64,000 nucleotides of DNA from Ifrita kowaldi (Eukaryota > Chordata > Aves > Passeriformes > Cinclosomatidae). Where the stretch lies: assembly GCA_013398055.1 (NCBI GenBank), contig VZRS01015031.1, positions 564,750 to 628,749 of the forward strand, read 5' to 3'. Shown here piece by piece: positions 51,869 through 63,606 of the stretch (positions are counted from its first letter, which is position 1; each line of letters opens with the position of its first letter). The notes under the pieces were generated by a model. The model was given only the letters and a program-made list of their open reading frames with translations, ran no database searches and was not told the DNA's origin. The position numbers were made by a program, and so were the translations under genes.

Positions 51869-53871
51869 TTGGGGCCAGGGATAGTACCTAAAAAATCATG
51901 TTTATCAACCCATTGGATTAATCTTTAGTTTTCATAAAGCAGAACTTGTCATATTACAGATCAGCAGTGAAGTGTGTGTGAATCTGGTAATGTGTGCTGA
52001 AAATAATCTTTGCAGCCATCTCTGCTTCAAGCCTAATATTTAAGGACTTTAAAGTGAAAATCGGTTTGGATCACCAGAGAATACATGAAAAACTGAGAAG
52101 GAACAAATTGTATTTGATATCTAAGTCCACGTGGCAACATTTTTGAAATGCTCTAGCACAGTTACAACGTGAGGACATGGTGTTTTCTTAGGATTAGGAA
52201 ACACTGGGAAAGGAAGAACCCTCTCAAATGACATGCTGGCACAGACATGCATACATACAGACAGAGACCTTAGGTGGGGGGAGTGCTCTGTCTGTGTGCA
52301 TATTTAGTTTGAAAGTGGTTCTGTAAGAAAGTTCCAATTCAACAGTTAAGAGGAAAGATCTTTTTTACCCTCTAAATTTTCATATTAGTCTGAAGTGAGC
52401 CACAGATAGAAAATAAGAAGCTGTTTGGATTTATTGTGTTCTGGAGCCATTAATTACAGTGCGTCCTGTTTCTGTTTATTTGTCTTAGTTCTTCTTGGTG
52501 TTGAAACACTGACCCTCATGGACATAAAAAAGATTATCTAGCTTCATCTGTCTCACCATCCTCTGCGGCTCAAGTCCTTGTGGTAGAGTACTTCCCCAGA
52601 CTACATGACACAGCCAGATGTAGCAACCAGATACGAGGCTACGAAATAGCACTAATTTCAAATGTCAGCCTTCACACTCCATAAAACAGGGAACATATTA
52701 CAGTGTACATTAAATTCCAGAGCAAATAATACTTAACATCTACGTGGATGCATTGTAGATTTGAATAATCTGGCAGCCTGTATTTGGAAATATTCTCTAA
52801 ATTTCCTCTGTCCCTGCCCTGAGACTGTGGTAAGTAGCACAGAGACCAGCTGTCCAGCCTTGTTTTTCTAAGCCATTGACTAAACAGTGAGTTCATGTTC
52901 AAGATAACTGTGGGGAACCAGTTCATGAACTTCTTGAACTCTGCTGTCCATAAGTGTGGTGATGGGCTTGAAAAGCTGCCATTTAATTAATGATGAGTCC
53001 TGTAGCTAGAAATGAACCTTGAGCCAAATGTTGTTTGTTGCTTTGTTTTGTTTGCCTTTTTTTTTTTTTTTTTAAATTAAAAGATGTCTAGAGAGCAAAA
53101 GTAAGTAAAATCCACTGACTTGTTGCCAGGGAAAGTCATTGCTCCGTAAAACAGGAAGATAAAACCATCACCTGCATAAACAGTCCAAGGACTTGCAGCA
53201 CATGTTGACTGCAATGCCAGAGCATTAGTATGGAGCAGAATATGTGCTCCTTTCCAGATTCACTTCCCAATTTGCAAAACTGTTAACATGGAGGTCTTTC
53301 TACCAGTGGCATCTATTTTGCTGCAAGAGTTTGAAACTCCCTTTTCTTTGTGGGATTCAGTTTTCTGCTAATTACAGGCAGAATAGGTACTGGTTTCTGA
53401 GAGAAGGAAGCTGCACAGAACTTAAAACTGAACTCTTTTATTGCAGTTTCACTCTCTAAACCTCTCTATTCATGTTGATAACAACACCTAGATGTTGACA
53501 CTTTGTCCCATAAAATTCTTCACTATTATGATTTAAAAACTGCAGGAGAAACAGCCTTATTTTATAGATCTAAGGTAGAAACCACTTAATTCCTCCGTGC
53601 TTCAACGTACACACATCTTGCACAAGCAGAGGAGCATCTTCTCCTTTGTATTTGAAAGTTCTTGATATCCAGAAGCAGAAGTCATCACAGGAGGAGGACT
53701 GGAAAAGACATTTCAAGATAGATGCCTGCTATTGCAAGACTTACAAAACACTTAAATAACCCATTTCACATATAAAGTCTATCTAGTGAGGTTTCTGGAG
53801 AAACTCCTTGCTCCATTTACTCTAACTAGGTTCTTCTAGAACATTATCTTTGAATGTGTAAAAAAGGACCT

Positions 53872-54305
53872 ATGAAGCTGGCGCAGGGTCTGGAGCACAA
53901 GTCTTACAAGGAGCAGCTGAGGGAGCTGGGGTTTTGCCTGGAAAAAAAGGGCCTCAGGGGGACCTTATCGCTCTCTACAACTGCCTGACAGGAGACTGTA
54001 GTGAGGTGGGGGTTGGCCTCTTCTCTGAAGCAGCTAGCAATAGGACAAGGGAAAATGGCCTCAAACTGCAAGAGGAGATGTTTAGATCAGATACTAGGAA
54101 AAATTTCTTCAACAAAAGGATTGTCAAGTGTTGGAACAGGCTGCCCAGCAAAGTGTTTCAGTCACCATTCCTGTAGGTACTAAAAGACATGTACATGTGG
54201 TGCCTAGGGACAAGGCTTAGTGGTGGAATTGGCAGTGTTAGGTTAATGGCTGGACTCGATGATCTCAATGGTCTTTTCAAACCTGAAGTATTCTGTGATT
54301 CTGTG
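53872..54305 (+). mobile_element. CR1 LINE 3' end fragment
   Basis: The fragment begins in the CR1 ORF2 C-terminus (decayed 'LEHKSYKEQLRELGF...LRGTL'). It continues through 'ggaacaggctgcccagc' and 'ggctggactcgatgatctcaatggtc' and ends in 'gtattctgtgattctgtga'. It is on the + strand, about 430 bases and inactive. The short open frames inside it are remnants or chance. Confidence 0.85.
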
Positions 54306-57300
54306 AAAGCCTTCTTCTGCTTTCCTGCATAAATAATCATTGACAATTTATATTGATTTATTTGAAAGGTTGTAGACCTTTACTTTAAATAAGATCCTTT
54401 GCCACTTTCATATCCCTAATGTACTTGTGGCAATTTTAGCCTTGACTGCAAGCTTTTCACTCCTCTGATATTCTGATAGCACTTCTTTGTTCTGCTTCCT
54501 GTTCAAAATTTTTCTTCAGTGTGGGTATGAGGTTGGGACAAATTCTGCGCTTTCACCAGGGCTTTAACCCTATCCCCCTGTGTAAATAGATCTGGAACAA
54601 GAGCATTGTATTTGGAGTCTCACCCAACTTCACCAGCTTGCTGGTAATTGCCTTTGAGGGAATAAAGCAAATGCAAACATTTCAAACTATAATTAGTAGG
54701 AAGTTCTCAACTAGCAAAGTATTATTTTCACACTTTGCTTTTATATGAGGCATCAACGTATTTTATGATATGTAATTAGGACTGAGATCTTAAAAAATGT
54801 GGCAGAATAAACAGCACTGTTCCCTGTTTCAGTTTATTCTTTTATTGTGCTTTTGTATGATGAAGCAGAATAGGGTGTAATGGTCTGCAAGTAGTTATTC
54901 ATGAAGAAACTATCCTATTTCTTCAGGCTCCAAGACAAATGATGCTGAGGGAGCTCCTTTCTACTTGAATATTTCCTGAAACCATTGCTGATTCTGTGCA
55001 GTTCTGGTGCCTTTGTTGAAGGGTTTATACAAGTTTTAGCACTTCAGCCCTACTGATAACTGATCAGTACAAAAAAAGGTAACAAGTGCATTTCTTTGCT
55101 ATTGACTGTGCTACAGTGGCTATGCTACGTTAGGTGGCCTCAGACTGTAAAACCTGCCACTGCTTTATAATGCTCCTGGGCAGCTTTTACCATAGTCTTT
55201 ATCTGAACTGTTAAGTGGTACTGGCTGCAGGATCAAATGAGGTGATAAAGGAGGAAAAAATTAGTGTACGTGTGCTCCAGCAGGTTACTTCAGCTACTGT
55301 GCAGGCTTTGATCATCTGCAGCACACTGGGGCTGGCATGTTGGGCACTATGACACCAGACTTCACGTTGTCCTTAACAGAGCATTGGGACAGTGTCCTGA
55401 GCTGGGTCTGCAGTCTGTTCTCCACAGCAGGTACTTTGGAATGAAACTCTCAAGGCCCAGTGCTGAGTGCGAAACTCCTCAGACCTGCGTCCCTGCTTTC
55501 AGGATATACATTCAACATCACATCATAATTTACATGAAACCTTTCTCCAACTCATGCCATCTCCTTCCTGCATTGAGCATCCTACTGAGTTGGAAAATCT
55601 CTGTTTGTTTTCCTTCTAATTATTCTAAGAATTGTGGAACAGTTCTGGCAGGTGGGCTTATGCAAATGCATTTACTCCCGCGTCAAAAGAACGGATGATT
55701 GTACTACTTTTTGGGGATGTGGGACATGCTTCTGTGCCTTCATGGAGGCAGAATTGAAAACAGATGCTCTTGCCCCACACTTTTACCACTGAAATACGTG
55801 GAGAAAAGAGGAAGTGAGACACGAAGACAGATGTTCCAGATAGATAGATGTTATCTCTAAGGCAAACATTGCTTTCTATGGGAACACACCTTTACACCAC
55901 CTCCCTCCCCCATATTATTCATTTTCCCATTTCCCTCCTCTTTAAAATCTGTAAAACTGCTGTGCAAACTGGGAGAGCCCATCCTTTAGCCAGCACGCAG
56001 ACATGTGGTTAGGATTTCTTCTTAGGGATCCTGGATATCTGTGGGCTTGAATCCCGCTGGAAAAAAAAATATGAAGGCAAGTCTCCCACATCCTGTGGAG
56101 TAACTGTGGGAGAGCCCAGCATCTCCTCCTCAATGGCTGTTCTGTGCCAAGACCAGAGAGCACCTACAGACATGACCACTGCCAACAAGATCAGTGGGAA
56201 TAAAGTAGTTTGTGAAATTTGATGGGATTTTATGAGAGCACTGTCAAAACTTTAATGGGAAGGGTAGAGGCACTGCCTTTTCTCTTCCAAAAGATCCTCT
56301 TTCATCCTCCTGTACGGCCAGGAATGACATATCCCTTTTGTAAGATGAAGATTTGTCTACATCAAGTGGACAATTAATTTATCTCAATCAACTTCCTTTC
56401 CAGTATCACTTTGTACTTAGTACTAGATGATCTTAAAGGTCTCTTTCAACCCAAGCCTTCTATGATTTAGGGACGTTAAATTTTAAGAAGCAGGTTTTTT
56501 TTGTGTTGACCTCCAAGTGTTGCATCTTGCTCTTTTCCCATGGGTCTTCATCCAGTACTTCATGTTTCCAGGTCTCCTTTGTTCAATATCCTCTCTAAGG
56601 GATCTTTGCTACATCATCTGGTACTCTCTGTCCCCTCTTGCCAGCCACAAGCACTGCTGGGCATGTCTGACAGCTTCTGACTCATATTCTTTGTTGCGAT
56701 CACTGCTGCGTTGTGCCTTTTGCTTTTCTGTCACATCTTCTTGTCCCTGCCCCATCCAAGACTCAGCTCCCACCAAGGCTCCATCACATGTCCACACACC
56801 ACCAGGAATCTTCAGGCAGCTTCAGGCACAGACTTAAACACAAAAAACACCACTGACTTAGGGCAGCTCTGAGCCACAAGCTGCTGGAGTGTACTGGGAA
56901 GTCTAATTACATGCTTGCCCTATCCTTTTATTTCTTTCCTGGGTATAAACGGTCAGCCACTCCTACTTCTGAAATAGGAACGTTATTCTCTTGTCTTAGC
57001 TGGGTTTACTCACTACTGATTTTGCGGCTATTGGTTTCTTGGGCAGCAGGAGTCTGGATATTGAATGAGCATGAAACTGTTCTCCTCTCTGTCACTGTGG
57101 ATGCAGAACTGCAGGTGCTAGTGCTTAATCCTGGACTGTCTTTTTTGGTTTGTTTTTTTTTTTGCTTGAACCACTTTTCCAGCCAGCGCAAGTGTCTCAG
57201 ATCCAGAAATTCCAGTGTGGTGGCTGGAGCTCCAGACTCCACTTGATTAACAAAACCGTCCCTGTGAAGGACAGGCTCCAGGCAACTGCAGTCTGGTTTC

Positions 57301-60300
57301 CAAAGAGCAGGGCTTGGGCTAGCCACACTGCTCTCCACAGTTGGACATGGCTACTCCAAATCTACAGCAGCTGCCACCCACACAGGCCAGTGTGAGTTGA
57401 TGGATCTCTGTCTGACTCAGTACTGCTCTTATCCTCCTGTGTGAGAAAGCTGTCCTGAGGCACAGATGCTGTCAACAAATGATTTGTTTTCAATTGCATA
57501 TACCTTAAATCAATCTGATCAGTACTAGCAGCAACAGGTTCTTCCTTGGCACCACAGCAATTCCACCACTTCTGGGTAGTGCTGAAAGCAGTAGATGTGT
57601 AGTAGCAGCTTGGAAGACAGCCATAAGAAGGTAAAGTTATACAGTTCCTAGCTGCAATGTAAATCGAAATATTTAAATTTGGAAGGATGGTCTTACTAAA
57701 AACTTAGGACTGTGTGTATTTCAACAAAAAGTCATGGAGAAGGAAAGGCTGCTCAGTGAAATAAGATAGAAAGTGTTCAACTAATTCTGACAGCATCATT
57801 TAATGAAAAATACTATTTCTGCAATGCTTTAATTTAATCAGCTTATTGTATTGTATGATGTTTTCATTTTACTATTTGTAAAATAAAGTTGAAACACTTT
57901 TAATGTATACTTTGACCAGAGTGACCTCATCCAATATCAAACTCTTCTGACCAAAGTGCTTCACTGCCTGTGCTCCTGGTATGGATTATAACCACTGGGA
58001 TGGACTTTCACCTGTCTTTTGACTCCATCTCAGGAGTTTCACAGCTTTATATGTCACTTTTAACTTGGTCATGGACTTTGTCTGGCCTAGGACACTTGAA
58101 ACTCAGACACCACAAAGAAATGTGCTATGACAGTCAAGTTACACTAAAGAAATCTTTTATATTCAGAAATGTTTCAGCATATTTGACTTAAAGAAATACC
58201 CAGAAAGTTTCTTCTGCAAAAGAGGCCTTGAGGTGCTGCAATCCTAATGTGTGAAACCTGTACAATACAGAAATAAATTGTGCAAATCCAAGACCTCAAG
58301 CCTTCTTACTGGAGAAACCTGATCCAAGATGTATCAAAGTCCTGAAAAATATGTTCAACAATTTCTCTGAGCTTTTTAACAGGCTCTGAGGACTTTAACT
58401 ACTAACAAGGAGTATGCATTTTTTTGGGGTTTTTTTGGCTTTACCAAACCTAGAGAGATATGAACTGTTCTCCCAGTATTTTCCCCAACACCCTGTTGCT
58501 GTCTTCAGCTCTAAAACAATGTAAAAACGTTCCCAAAGTTTCATTTCAGTTAATTTTTCCCAAACAGGGAAAATAATAACTTTTATTACCTAATTTAAGA
58601 GTTTTTACATAAACATAAAAGACTTTAATATACTAATTATTTCTGCTGAGATTTCAAAATCAGTTTCATTGTTTTGACCTTTGTCATACCCACTAGACTA
58701 GAAAAAAGCAGAATGGCAATTTGCTGGAAAACTTAAATGACATTTTAATGCATTTTTCCACTGCTTTAAAATATAGTAATTATTTCCTGGTGTATCAATT
58801 GCTGTTTCCCAGCCTTTTCTAGAAGAGTATTTTAAATAAAAATCTAAGTTTTAACTAAGGTGTTCTCTGGTATTGGTCATATTTTGCCATCCTTCTCTTT
58901 ACACTTACATATTTACTTAAATTAACCACTGTATAGCATGTCAAGAAGTGGAAAAAAAAAAAAAGATAAAATCCATTTCATTACAATTTTGGAGGTTGTA
59001 GAATTTCATTCTACATAACATATATGGAATTTCTGCCTATTTTCACTACTTTCATCAAAGCATCCCTATTCACACTCAGTAGATCAGAGTTTCAGAACAG
59101 GATTCTCTTTACATCCCCTAAAGAGTCTGTGCAGTTCCTGGGAAACCTTACTGTCCAAAACATGCTCAAAATTGATACAACTTAATTAAACGTTTGTGTC
59201 AGGTCCAAAATAACCTTTGGCTGATGGAATAATTCCACCTACAAAATTCAAACAAAAGTAATACCAGACACTTTAGTTACGAACATTTGTCCACAGGAAA
59301 AAAAATCTTTCTGGTGAAAGAATATAACACTTGTTTAACTGCTTTACCAACATGGTATATTTCAGCTGCATAATCTCTCTCGAGGTAAAAACCACTGTAC
59401 TATTTGAAGCGTAGGCCAGGACAAGAACTTTTTGTGATTCTCCCTGTTTTGAAAGAGAACAAACTAAAATTCAAAAGCTTGAATTTTTCCCCCCTAATGT
59501 TTTACTTTAACCTGCAGGCTTGTTGCTCTTTGACATTTTCAGATTTTTCAAGACTTTCAACTTTGCAATGAGAATCAACCTCACAATGAGAACTACTTTC
59601 AACACAATCTTTTTATGTAAACACAGTTTCCTGTTTTGCTTCGAAGCAAAATGATGAAAAAAAATCCTAGCAGCTATGCAGTCTTATCACAACAGGTAGT
59701 ATATTTGTGATCATCTCTTGCAACACAAGTATTTTGCAGACAATAGGAAAGAGCTGTGTTCTGCTCAGGGGCCAAGAGTTCATACTACAGAGCCAGGACT
59801 TTGTTTATGAGAACTGTTGTGGATGTCATTAGTCCTCACACAACCCAAAGAATGACACATGTTTTAGGAAGAAAGTACTTTTATTAGGCCCACAGAGACA
59901 ATTGTGTAAATGAGATATTAGATAGAGCAGATTAGTTTTCATGCAGATGAACTATTCTTTGATTCCAAAGTATAGAGAAAATATGAAAATAATTGTAGGT
60001 CATTGCTTTGATTCCATTTGATTATGTTAATCAGTCGGACATTTGAGAGAAAAGTGTTTTCTATTTTGAGAGCAGAGGGTGATCCTGACCCTATTAAGAG
60101 TATAAGTAGTGACAGAAGCGGAATGATCACAGGAAACAGTAATTCCCATCAAAGATCAGCAAGACTTGAGAAATAGGGAAACTCAGAAGTCTTTGTCAAA
60201 TTCATCTGATATAAAATCTGGTATCTGACAGAGCTGCACATTTTAGCTCCCTGGCCCATCTTTGGTCTTACAGTATCACGACTCCAAGGTTAGAGATGGA

Positions 60301-60659
60301 GTAGTTGTTTTGGGAATATAATTTTCCAATTGGTAACTGGGTGTCACTATTCTATCCTATTTAGGTGGCCTGTGGTGGATGTTTGGTTTCACCCACAGAG
60401 CTCCCCAAAAGCAGTGAATGCATTGCGTGCTGCCTATGACATTTCAGATTGCTCATGTGTAGGATCTGTATATTTTGGGGGTTCTGCTGGAGCAGGTGTT
60501 TATCGTGAGCGCTGTGGCAATATTTGGGTATGATTTTCCTGAGCTATCTGGCTCTAGCCAGCATATACTGGTCTGCCAAAATTTGCTTTCAGTGATGGAC
60601 CTAGTGATAATGAGTGTGGTTTGAAGGGAAGGATGGGTGTTTCTAGGAAAAATAATTTC
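54306..60659. other. Intergenic sequence, apart from the CR1 tail at 56419
   Basis: Unique AT-rich DNA with no gene recognised. 60330-60540 could be the far 3' part of the Penelope-like element, but I found no motif to prove it. Confidence 0.5.
56419..56468 (+). mobile_element. Very short CR1 3' tail
   Basis: Only the last ~50 bases of a CR1 are present: 'actagatgatcttaaagg', 'tctctttcaacccaag' and 'ccttctatgattt'. It is + strand and extremely 5'-truncated. Confidence 0.75.
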
Positions 60660-61330
60660 AAGGTATGATTTTCTTCCAATATAAGCTACAACTCGTTAAC
60701 ATTTTCCAGTATATGTTTCTTGCATATTGTGGTACATGATACCCACCCAGTAGGGGATTTTCTCTGGGTACTGTAGTAGGTTTGGATAAGTTTTAGGCGG
60801 CTTCTTCAAATATGTGATCCTACTGGAGTGTCACTGTTGGATGAGCATCATCTGTAGCTTTGAGAGGGCGTGTCATGAGTGCTTTCCTCAGAGCAAATGA
60901 GGTGATGTCTGTGGGCTATATCAGTTTTTCTAGTGTGTTTTGGATAGCTGATGGTTTGTGGAAGGAGGTGTGTTGGTCTGTGGATTTTCTGCATATGGTA
61001 TTTTGACGGTTGCTATTTTTCATGTTGACCTCGGTGTCTAGAAAGTTGATGCTGATGTAAGTTTTCCAGAGAGTTTGATGGGCAATTCTGGTTGCTGAAT
61101 TTGTGGTAGAAATCGATGAGGGAATCTAAGTTTTCAGTGCAGATGTCATTTATGTACCCCTAGTGTGCCCTAGGAACCCACCATGTTGGTTTGGTGGGAA
61201 GGTTCATGTTTTACGTGGGGTGTCTCCTGAAGAGCCTTATATCCTGGTGCTTGGATACAAGTACCTGGGTGCTTGTAGTTACACCTGAAATTTTGTGAGG
61301 GTGAAACTGTTGTGCATGAGGATGAAACAG
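60660..61330 (-). pseudogene. Decayed Penelope-like element reverse transcriptase fragment
   Basis: On the - strand, broken reading frames give peptides in the order expected for the C-terminal half of a Penelope-like (PLE) reverse transcriptase. GYINDI at 61142-61159 fits the R/GYIDDI catalytic box. INFLDTEV at 61027-61050 is followed by a CRKSTDQHT stretch that fits the INFLDT-(V)...YRKPTD block. HLICSEE at 60884-60904 fits the RICS(D) block, and QRKSPTGWV at about 60740-60766 fits the later KSPTNRVPFV-type block. These blocks sit in different frames, separated by frameshifts and stops, and the second catalytic aspartate pair is altered to ND, so it cannot be active. Similar but weaker matches may extend to about 61700 on the 5' side. 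It lies about 2-3 kb upstream of the TNFSF11 exon. The family call comes from motif order, not from a database match. Confidence 0.6.
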
Positions 61331-63269
61331 ACGGGCTTGACTACTCAATGTCGAGAGATTGTCACATATAAGATACCAGTTAGGAGTCACTTAGGCATAG
61401 GGTCAGGGGTAATGGCTCCCTGGTGCAGCATATGATAGCAATATCAAAGACGGTGCCAGTAGAGAAGATAGTTAATGAAACAGCGATCCTGGAGGAAGCA
61501 TGTATGTCTGGAGAAAGTAATTTTCATAGGTAACAAAGTATTTAAAGATGGTGTCTGCAGATCCTCATAGCTCTTCACTGGAAGTCTCCTTCTGTTTCCT
61601 TCTGCAAGAATGTAGAAGAGCACCTTAAGGTGGCAAGAGTTGACATATTTTTTTTCCATCTTCATTAGGAAGAAATTTGAACTCTAGGGTGAAAAAAGCA
61701 GAGGTATTTCTTGAGTTCCTTCTCACAGGAAAGCATAAAAAAATCATCTGCTAGCATCACTGATACTATTCTAACTTCTCCCTTATCAATTATTTAATAA
61801 CTAACTGGATTTTAAAAACTAGGTAGATCCTTAAAAATCCCCATTCTTACCTTTCAAAAAATTATTTCTGAAAGAATTGTTTTTGTGGACCAATGTAAAA
61901 TTGATTTAGAAGGGTGCAGCTCACTATAATTATTTTCATGATTATTCTACAGGTGATGGTGGCTATTTTGTCTTTTGGTTTTTGTTTTTTTCCAGAAAAG
62001 TTGAGACACAGTTACAGGAACACTTCCTCCAATTGGACTGCAGACCACAAAGCTCCCAACATTTCCGAGAATAAAAGCAAGTATTTAGAAAGAAGAGATA
62101 ACTATTCAAGGTTGGGGTATTCTTCCCAATGACTTTGTGGTGGCTGATGTTGCGATGCAGGTCCTCTCATCATCATTTCTCAGATGTTGTCTTGTTGGTG
62201 AAGGAATTGCCATTGCACTATTTGGGTTCAGGGTTAAATATCAGTTTCTTTTGATAGCGATTTGTTGCATGGTGGTTTGGTTTCCATTTCCTTTAATTTC
62301 TTGGAGCACATAATTATGTCTGGTTCCATCAACCTCTCTGGGAGGTAAAATTTTCTCAGTTTCTTAGATTAGGCAGACCTAAACAGGATATTGCGTCATG
62401 TATTTGAGCTGAAATTCAGACTTTTTTCTACAGACAAGATGATCTACATGATGGATCTGTGTCATTCTCCCACGTTCTTCAAAGCTTGAGCCGGACTTCA
62501 ACTCATTTTTATATCTGGACCATTTCCCCACCGAATTTTGCAGGGCTGCAGACCCAATACACCTGCGCTGCCATTGCAACAGGCACTTTCACTGGAATTA
62601 AGAGGGTGTTTTCACTTAAAAAAGTGAACTTGCCAGGCAGATAAGCTCCGTCTGCTGAAGAGATGGTGAATCCCAAAGTGTGGGTAAACTGATGAGTGAA
62701 AGTCCAGATGGAGGAAAGACTACATGGAGACAGGAAGAACCATAAACAGGCAAACTTTAAATGAGCATTATGAAGGGGAGACTTGGCCTAAATGGGACCC
62801 CTATAGGACCATGAGAAAGAAAATGCCCATAAACTGTAGGGTGGCTTTATCAAGAAGAGGTTTTGGTATTGATTGCAAGCCGAGACAGGAGGGACACCAG
62901 ATGTTCCTAACCAAGGGGTTAGAAATGTGTCTGTAGCAGGCTGGCTGCATGTGGATGATGAGGAAGCTCGGAGCCGGTTTCATCGGCAGCTACGTGCCAG
63001 CACACCTGTGCGATTTCTTTAACCCATTCCTTTAACAAGATTGTGAACTGGTTTGCCTCTTTGGACAGCGCAAGTCAACAGCACTTGTGCTTATTTTCAC
63101 CTGGCTCGAGTGAGGAGTGAGTGTGACAAGGAGGGACTTACAGGCCTTTGGTCCCCTAGGGGCTTGGACCCCAAAGGAGCCAGGGGATGTGCACCCGAGG
63201 TGCACGCTGATTTCATATACCGGGAAATTAGGGGAAAGGGACCCTCCAGATGCAAACAGGGGCTCAGGG
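61331..63269. other. TNFSF11 proximal upstream sequence
   Basis: AT-rich until about 62950, then rising in GC towards the CpG island. Its left part may contain the decayed 5' portion of the Penelope-like relic. No exon of another gene is recognised. Proximal TNFSF11 control sites probably lie in the right part, but none was identified by motif. Confidence 0.5.
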
Positions 63270-63457
63270 AAGCCTCGGCTGACGGGGCCGCCTTGGTGGA
63301 GCGCAAACCTGAGTGGGGCAAGGGTGAGGAGGGGGCAAGAGGCGGCGGAGGAAGGGCTGCCCGCGCGGCGCTCACCCACGGTGGCGCGGAGGCGCAGGGC
63401 TCCGCTGCGCGGGGCGGAGCAGCGCCGACCGCGATCCCCGGGCGACCTGCCCAGCGG

Positions 63458-63477
63458 NNNNNNNNNNNNNNNNNNNN
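63458..63477. other. Assembly gap (20 N) inside TNFSF11 exon 1
   Basis: Twenty Ns lie between a GC-rich block and the proline-rich codons of exon 1. Mammalian RANKL has about 30 more residues upstream of the proline-rich point where sequence resumes, and no matching start or tail sequence is visible left of the gap. The true missing length is therefore probably larger than 20 bases. Confidence 0.95.
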
Positions 63478-63606
63478 CCGCCGCCCCCGCCGCCCGCGCA
63501 CCCGCACCCGCCGCCCGCATCCCGCTCCCTCCTCGCCGCCCTCGTCCTCCTGGGCCTGGGGCAGGTGGTCTGCAGCGTCGCCCTCTTCCTCTACTTCCGA
63601 GCTCAG
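63478..63606 (+). CDS. TNFSF11: TNFSF11 (RANKL) exon 1, partial coding part: cytoplasmic tail end and signal anchor
   Basis: TNFSF11 is a type II membrane TNF-family cytokine. It binds RANK (TNFRSF11A) to drive osteoclast formation and is neutralised by OPG. The 43 codons visible here start right after an assembly gap. They read a proline/histidine-rich stretch, then ASRS, then a hydrophobic segment ending LGLGQVVCSVALFLYFRAQ. That end matches the mammalian RANKL signal anchor almost residue for residue, and in mammals exon 1 also ends at YFRAQ. The reading frame stops at CAG|GTAAGC, a consensus donor in phase 0 at 63606/63607. Only the C-terminal part of the short cytoplasmic tail and the membrane segment are present; the stalk and the receptor-binding TNF domain lie in later exons beyond the window. 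No start codon is visible. In the frame as drawn, the bases left of the gap do not encode the conserved DYTKYLRG-type tail, so the initiator probably lies in sequence lost at 63458-63477. The gene runs rightward. Confidence 0.9.

Larger units (their letters stand above)
43546..53871. other. Intergenic, unique sequence
   Basis: Only low-complexity patches are seen: a T/G-rich tract at about 50220-50290, (GTGTGG)n at 51817, poly(T) at about 53058-53075 and a small inverted repeat at 48754. No exon is recognised. Confidence 0.55.
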
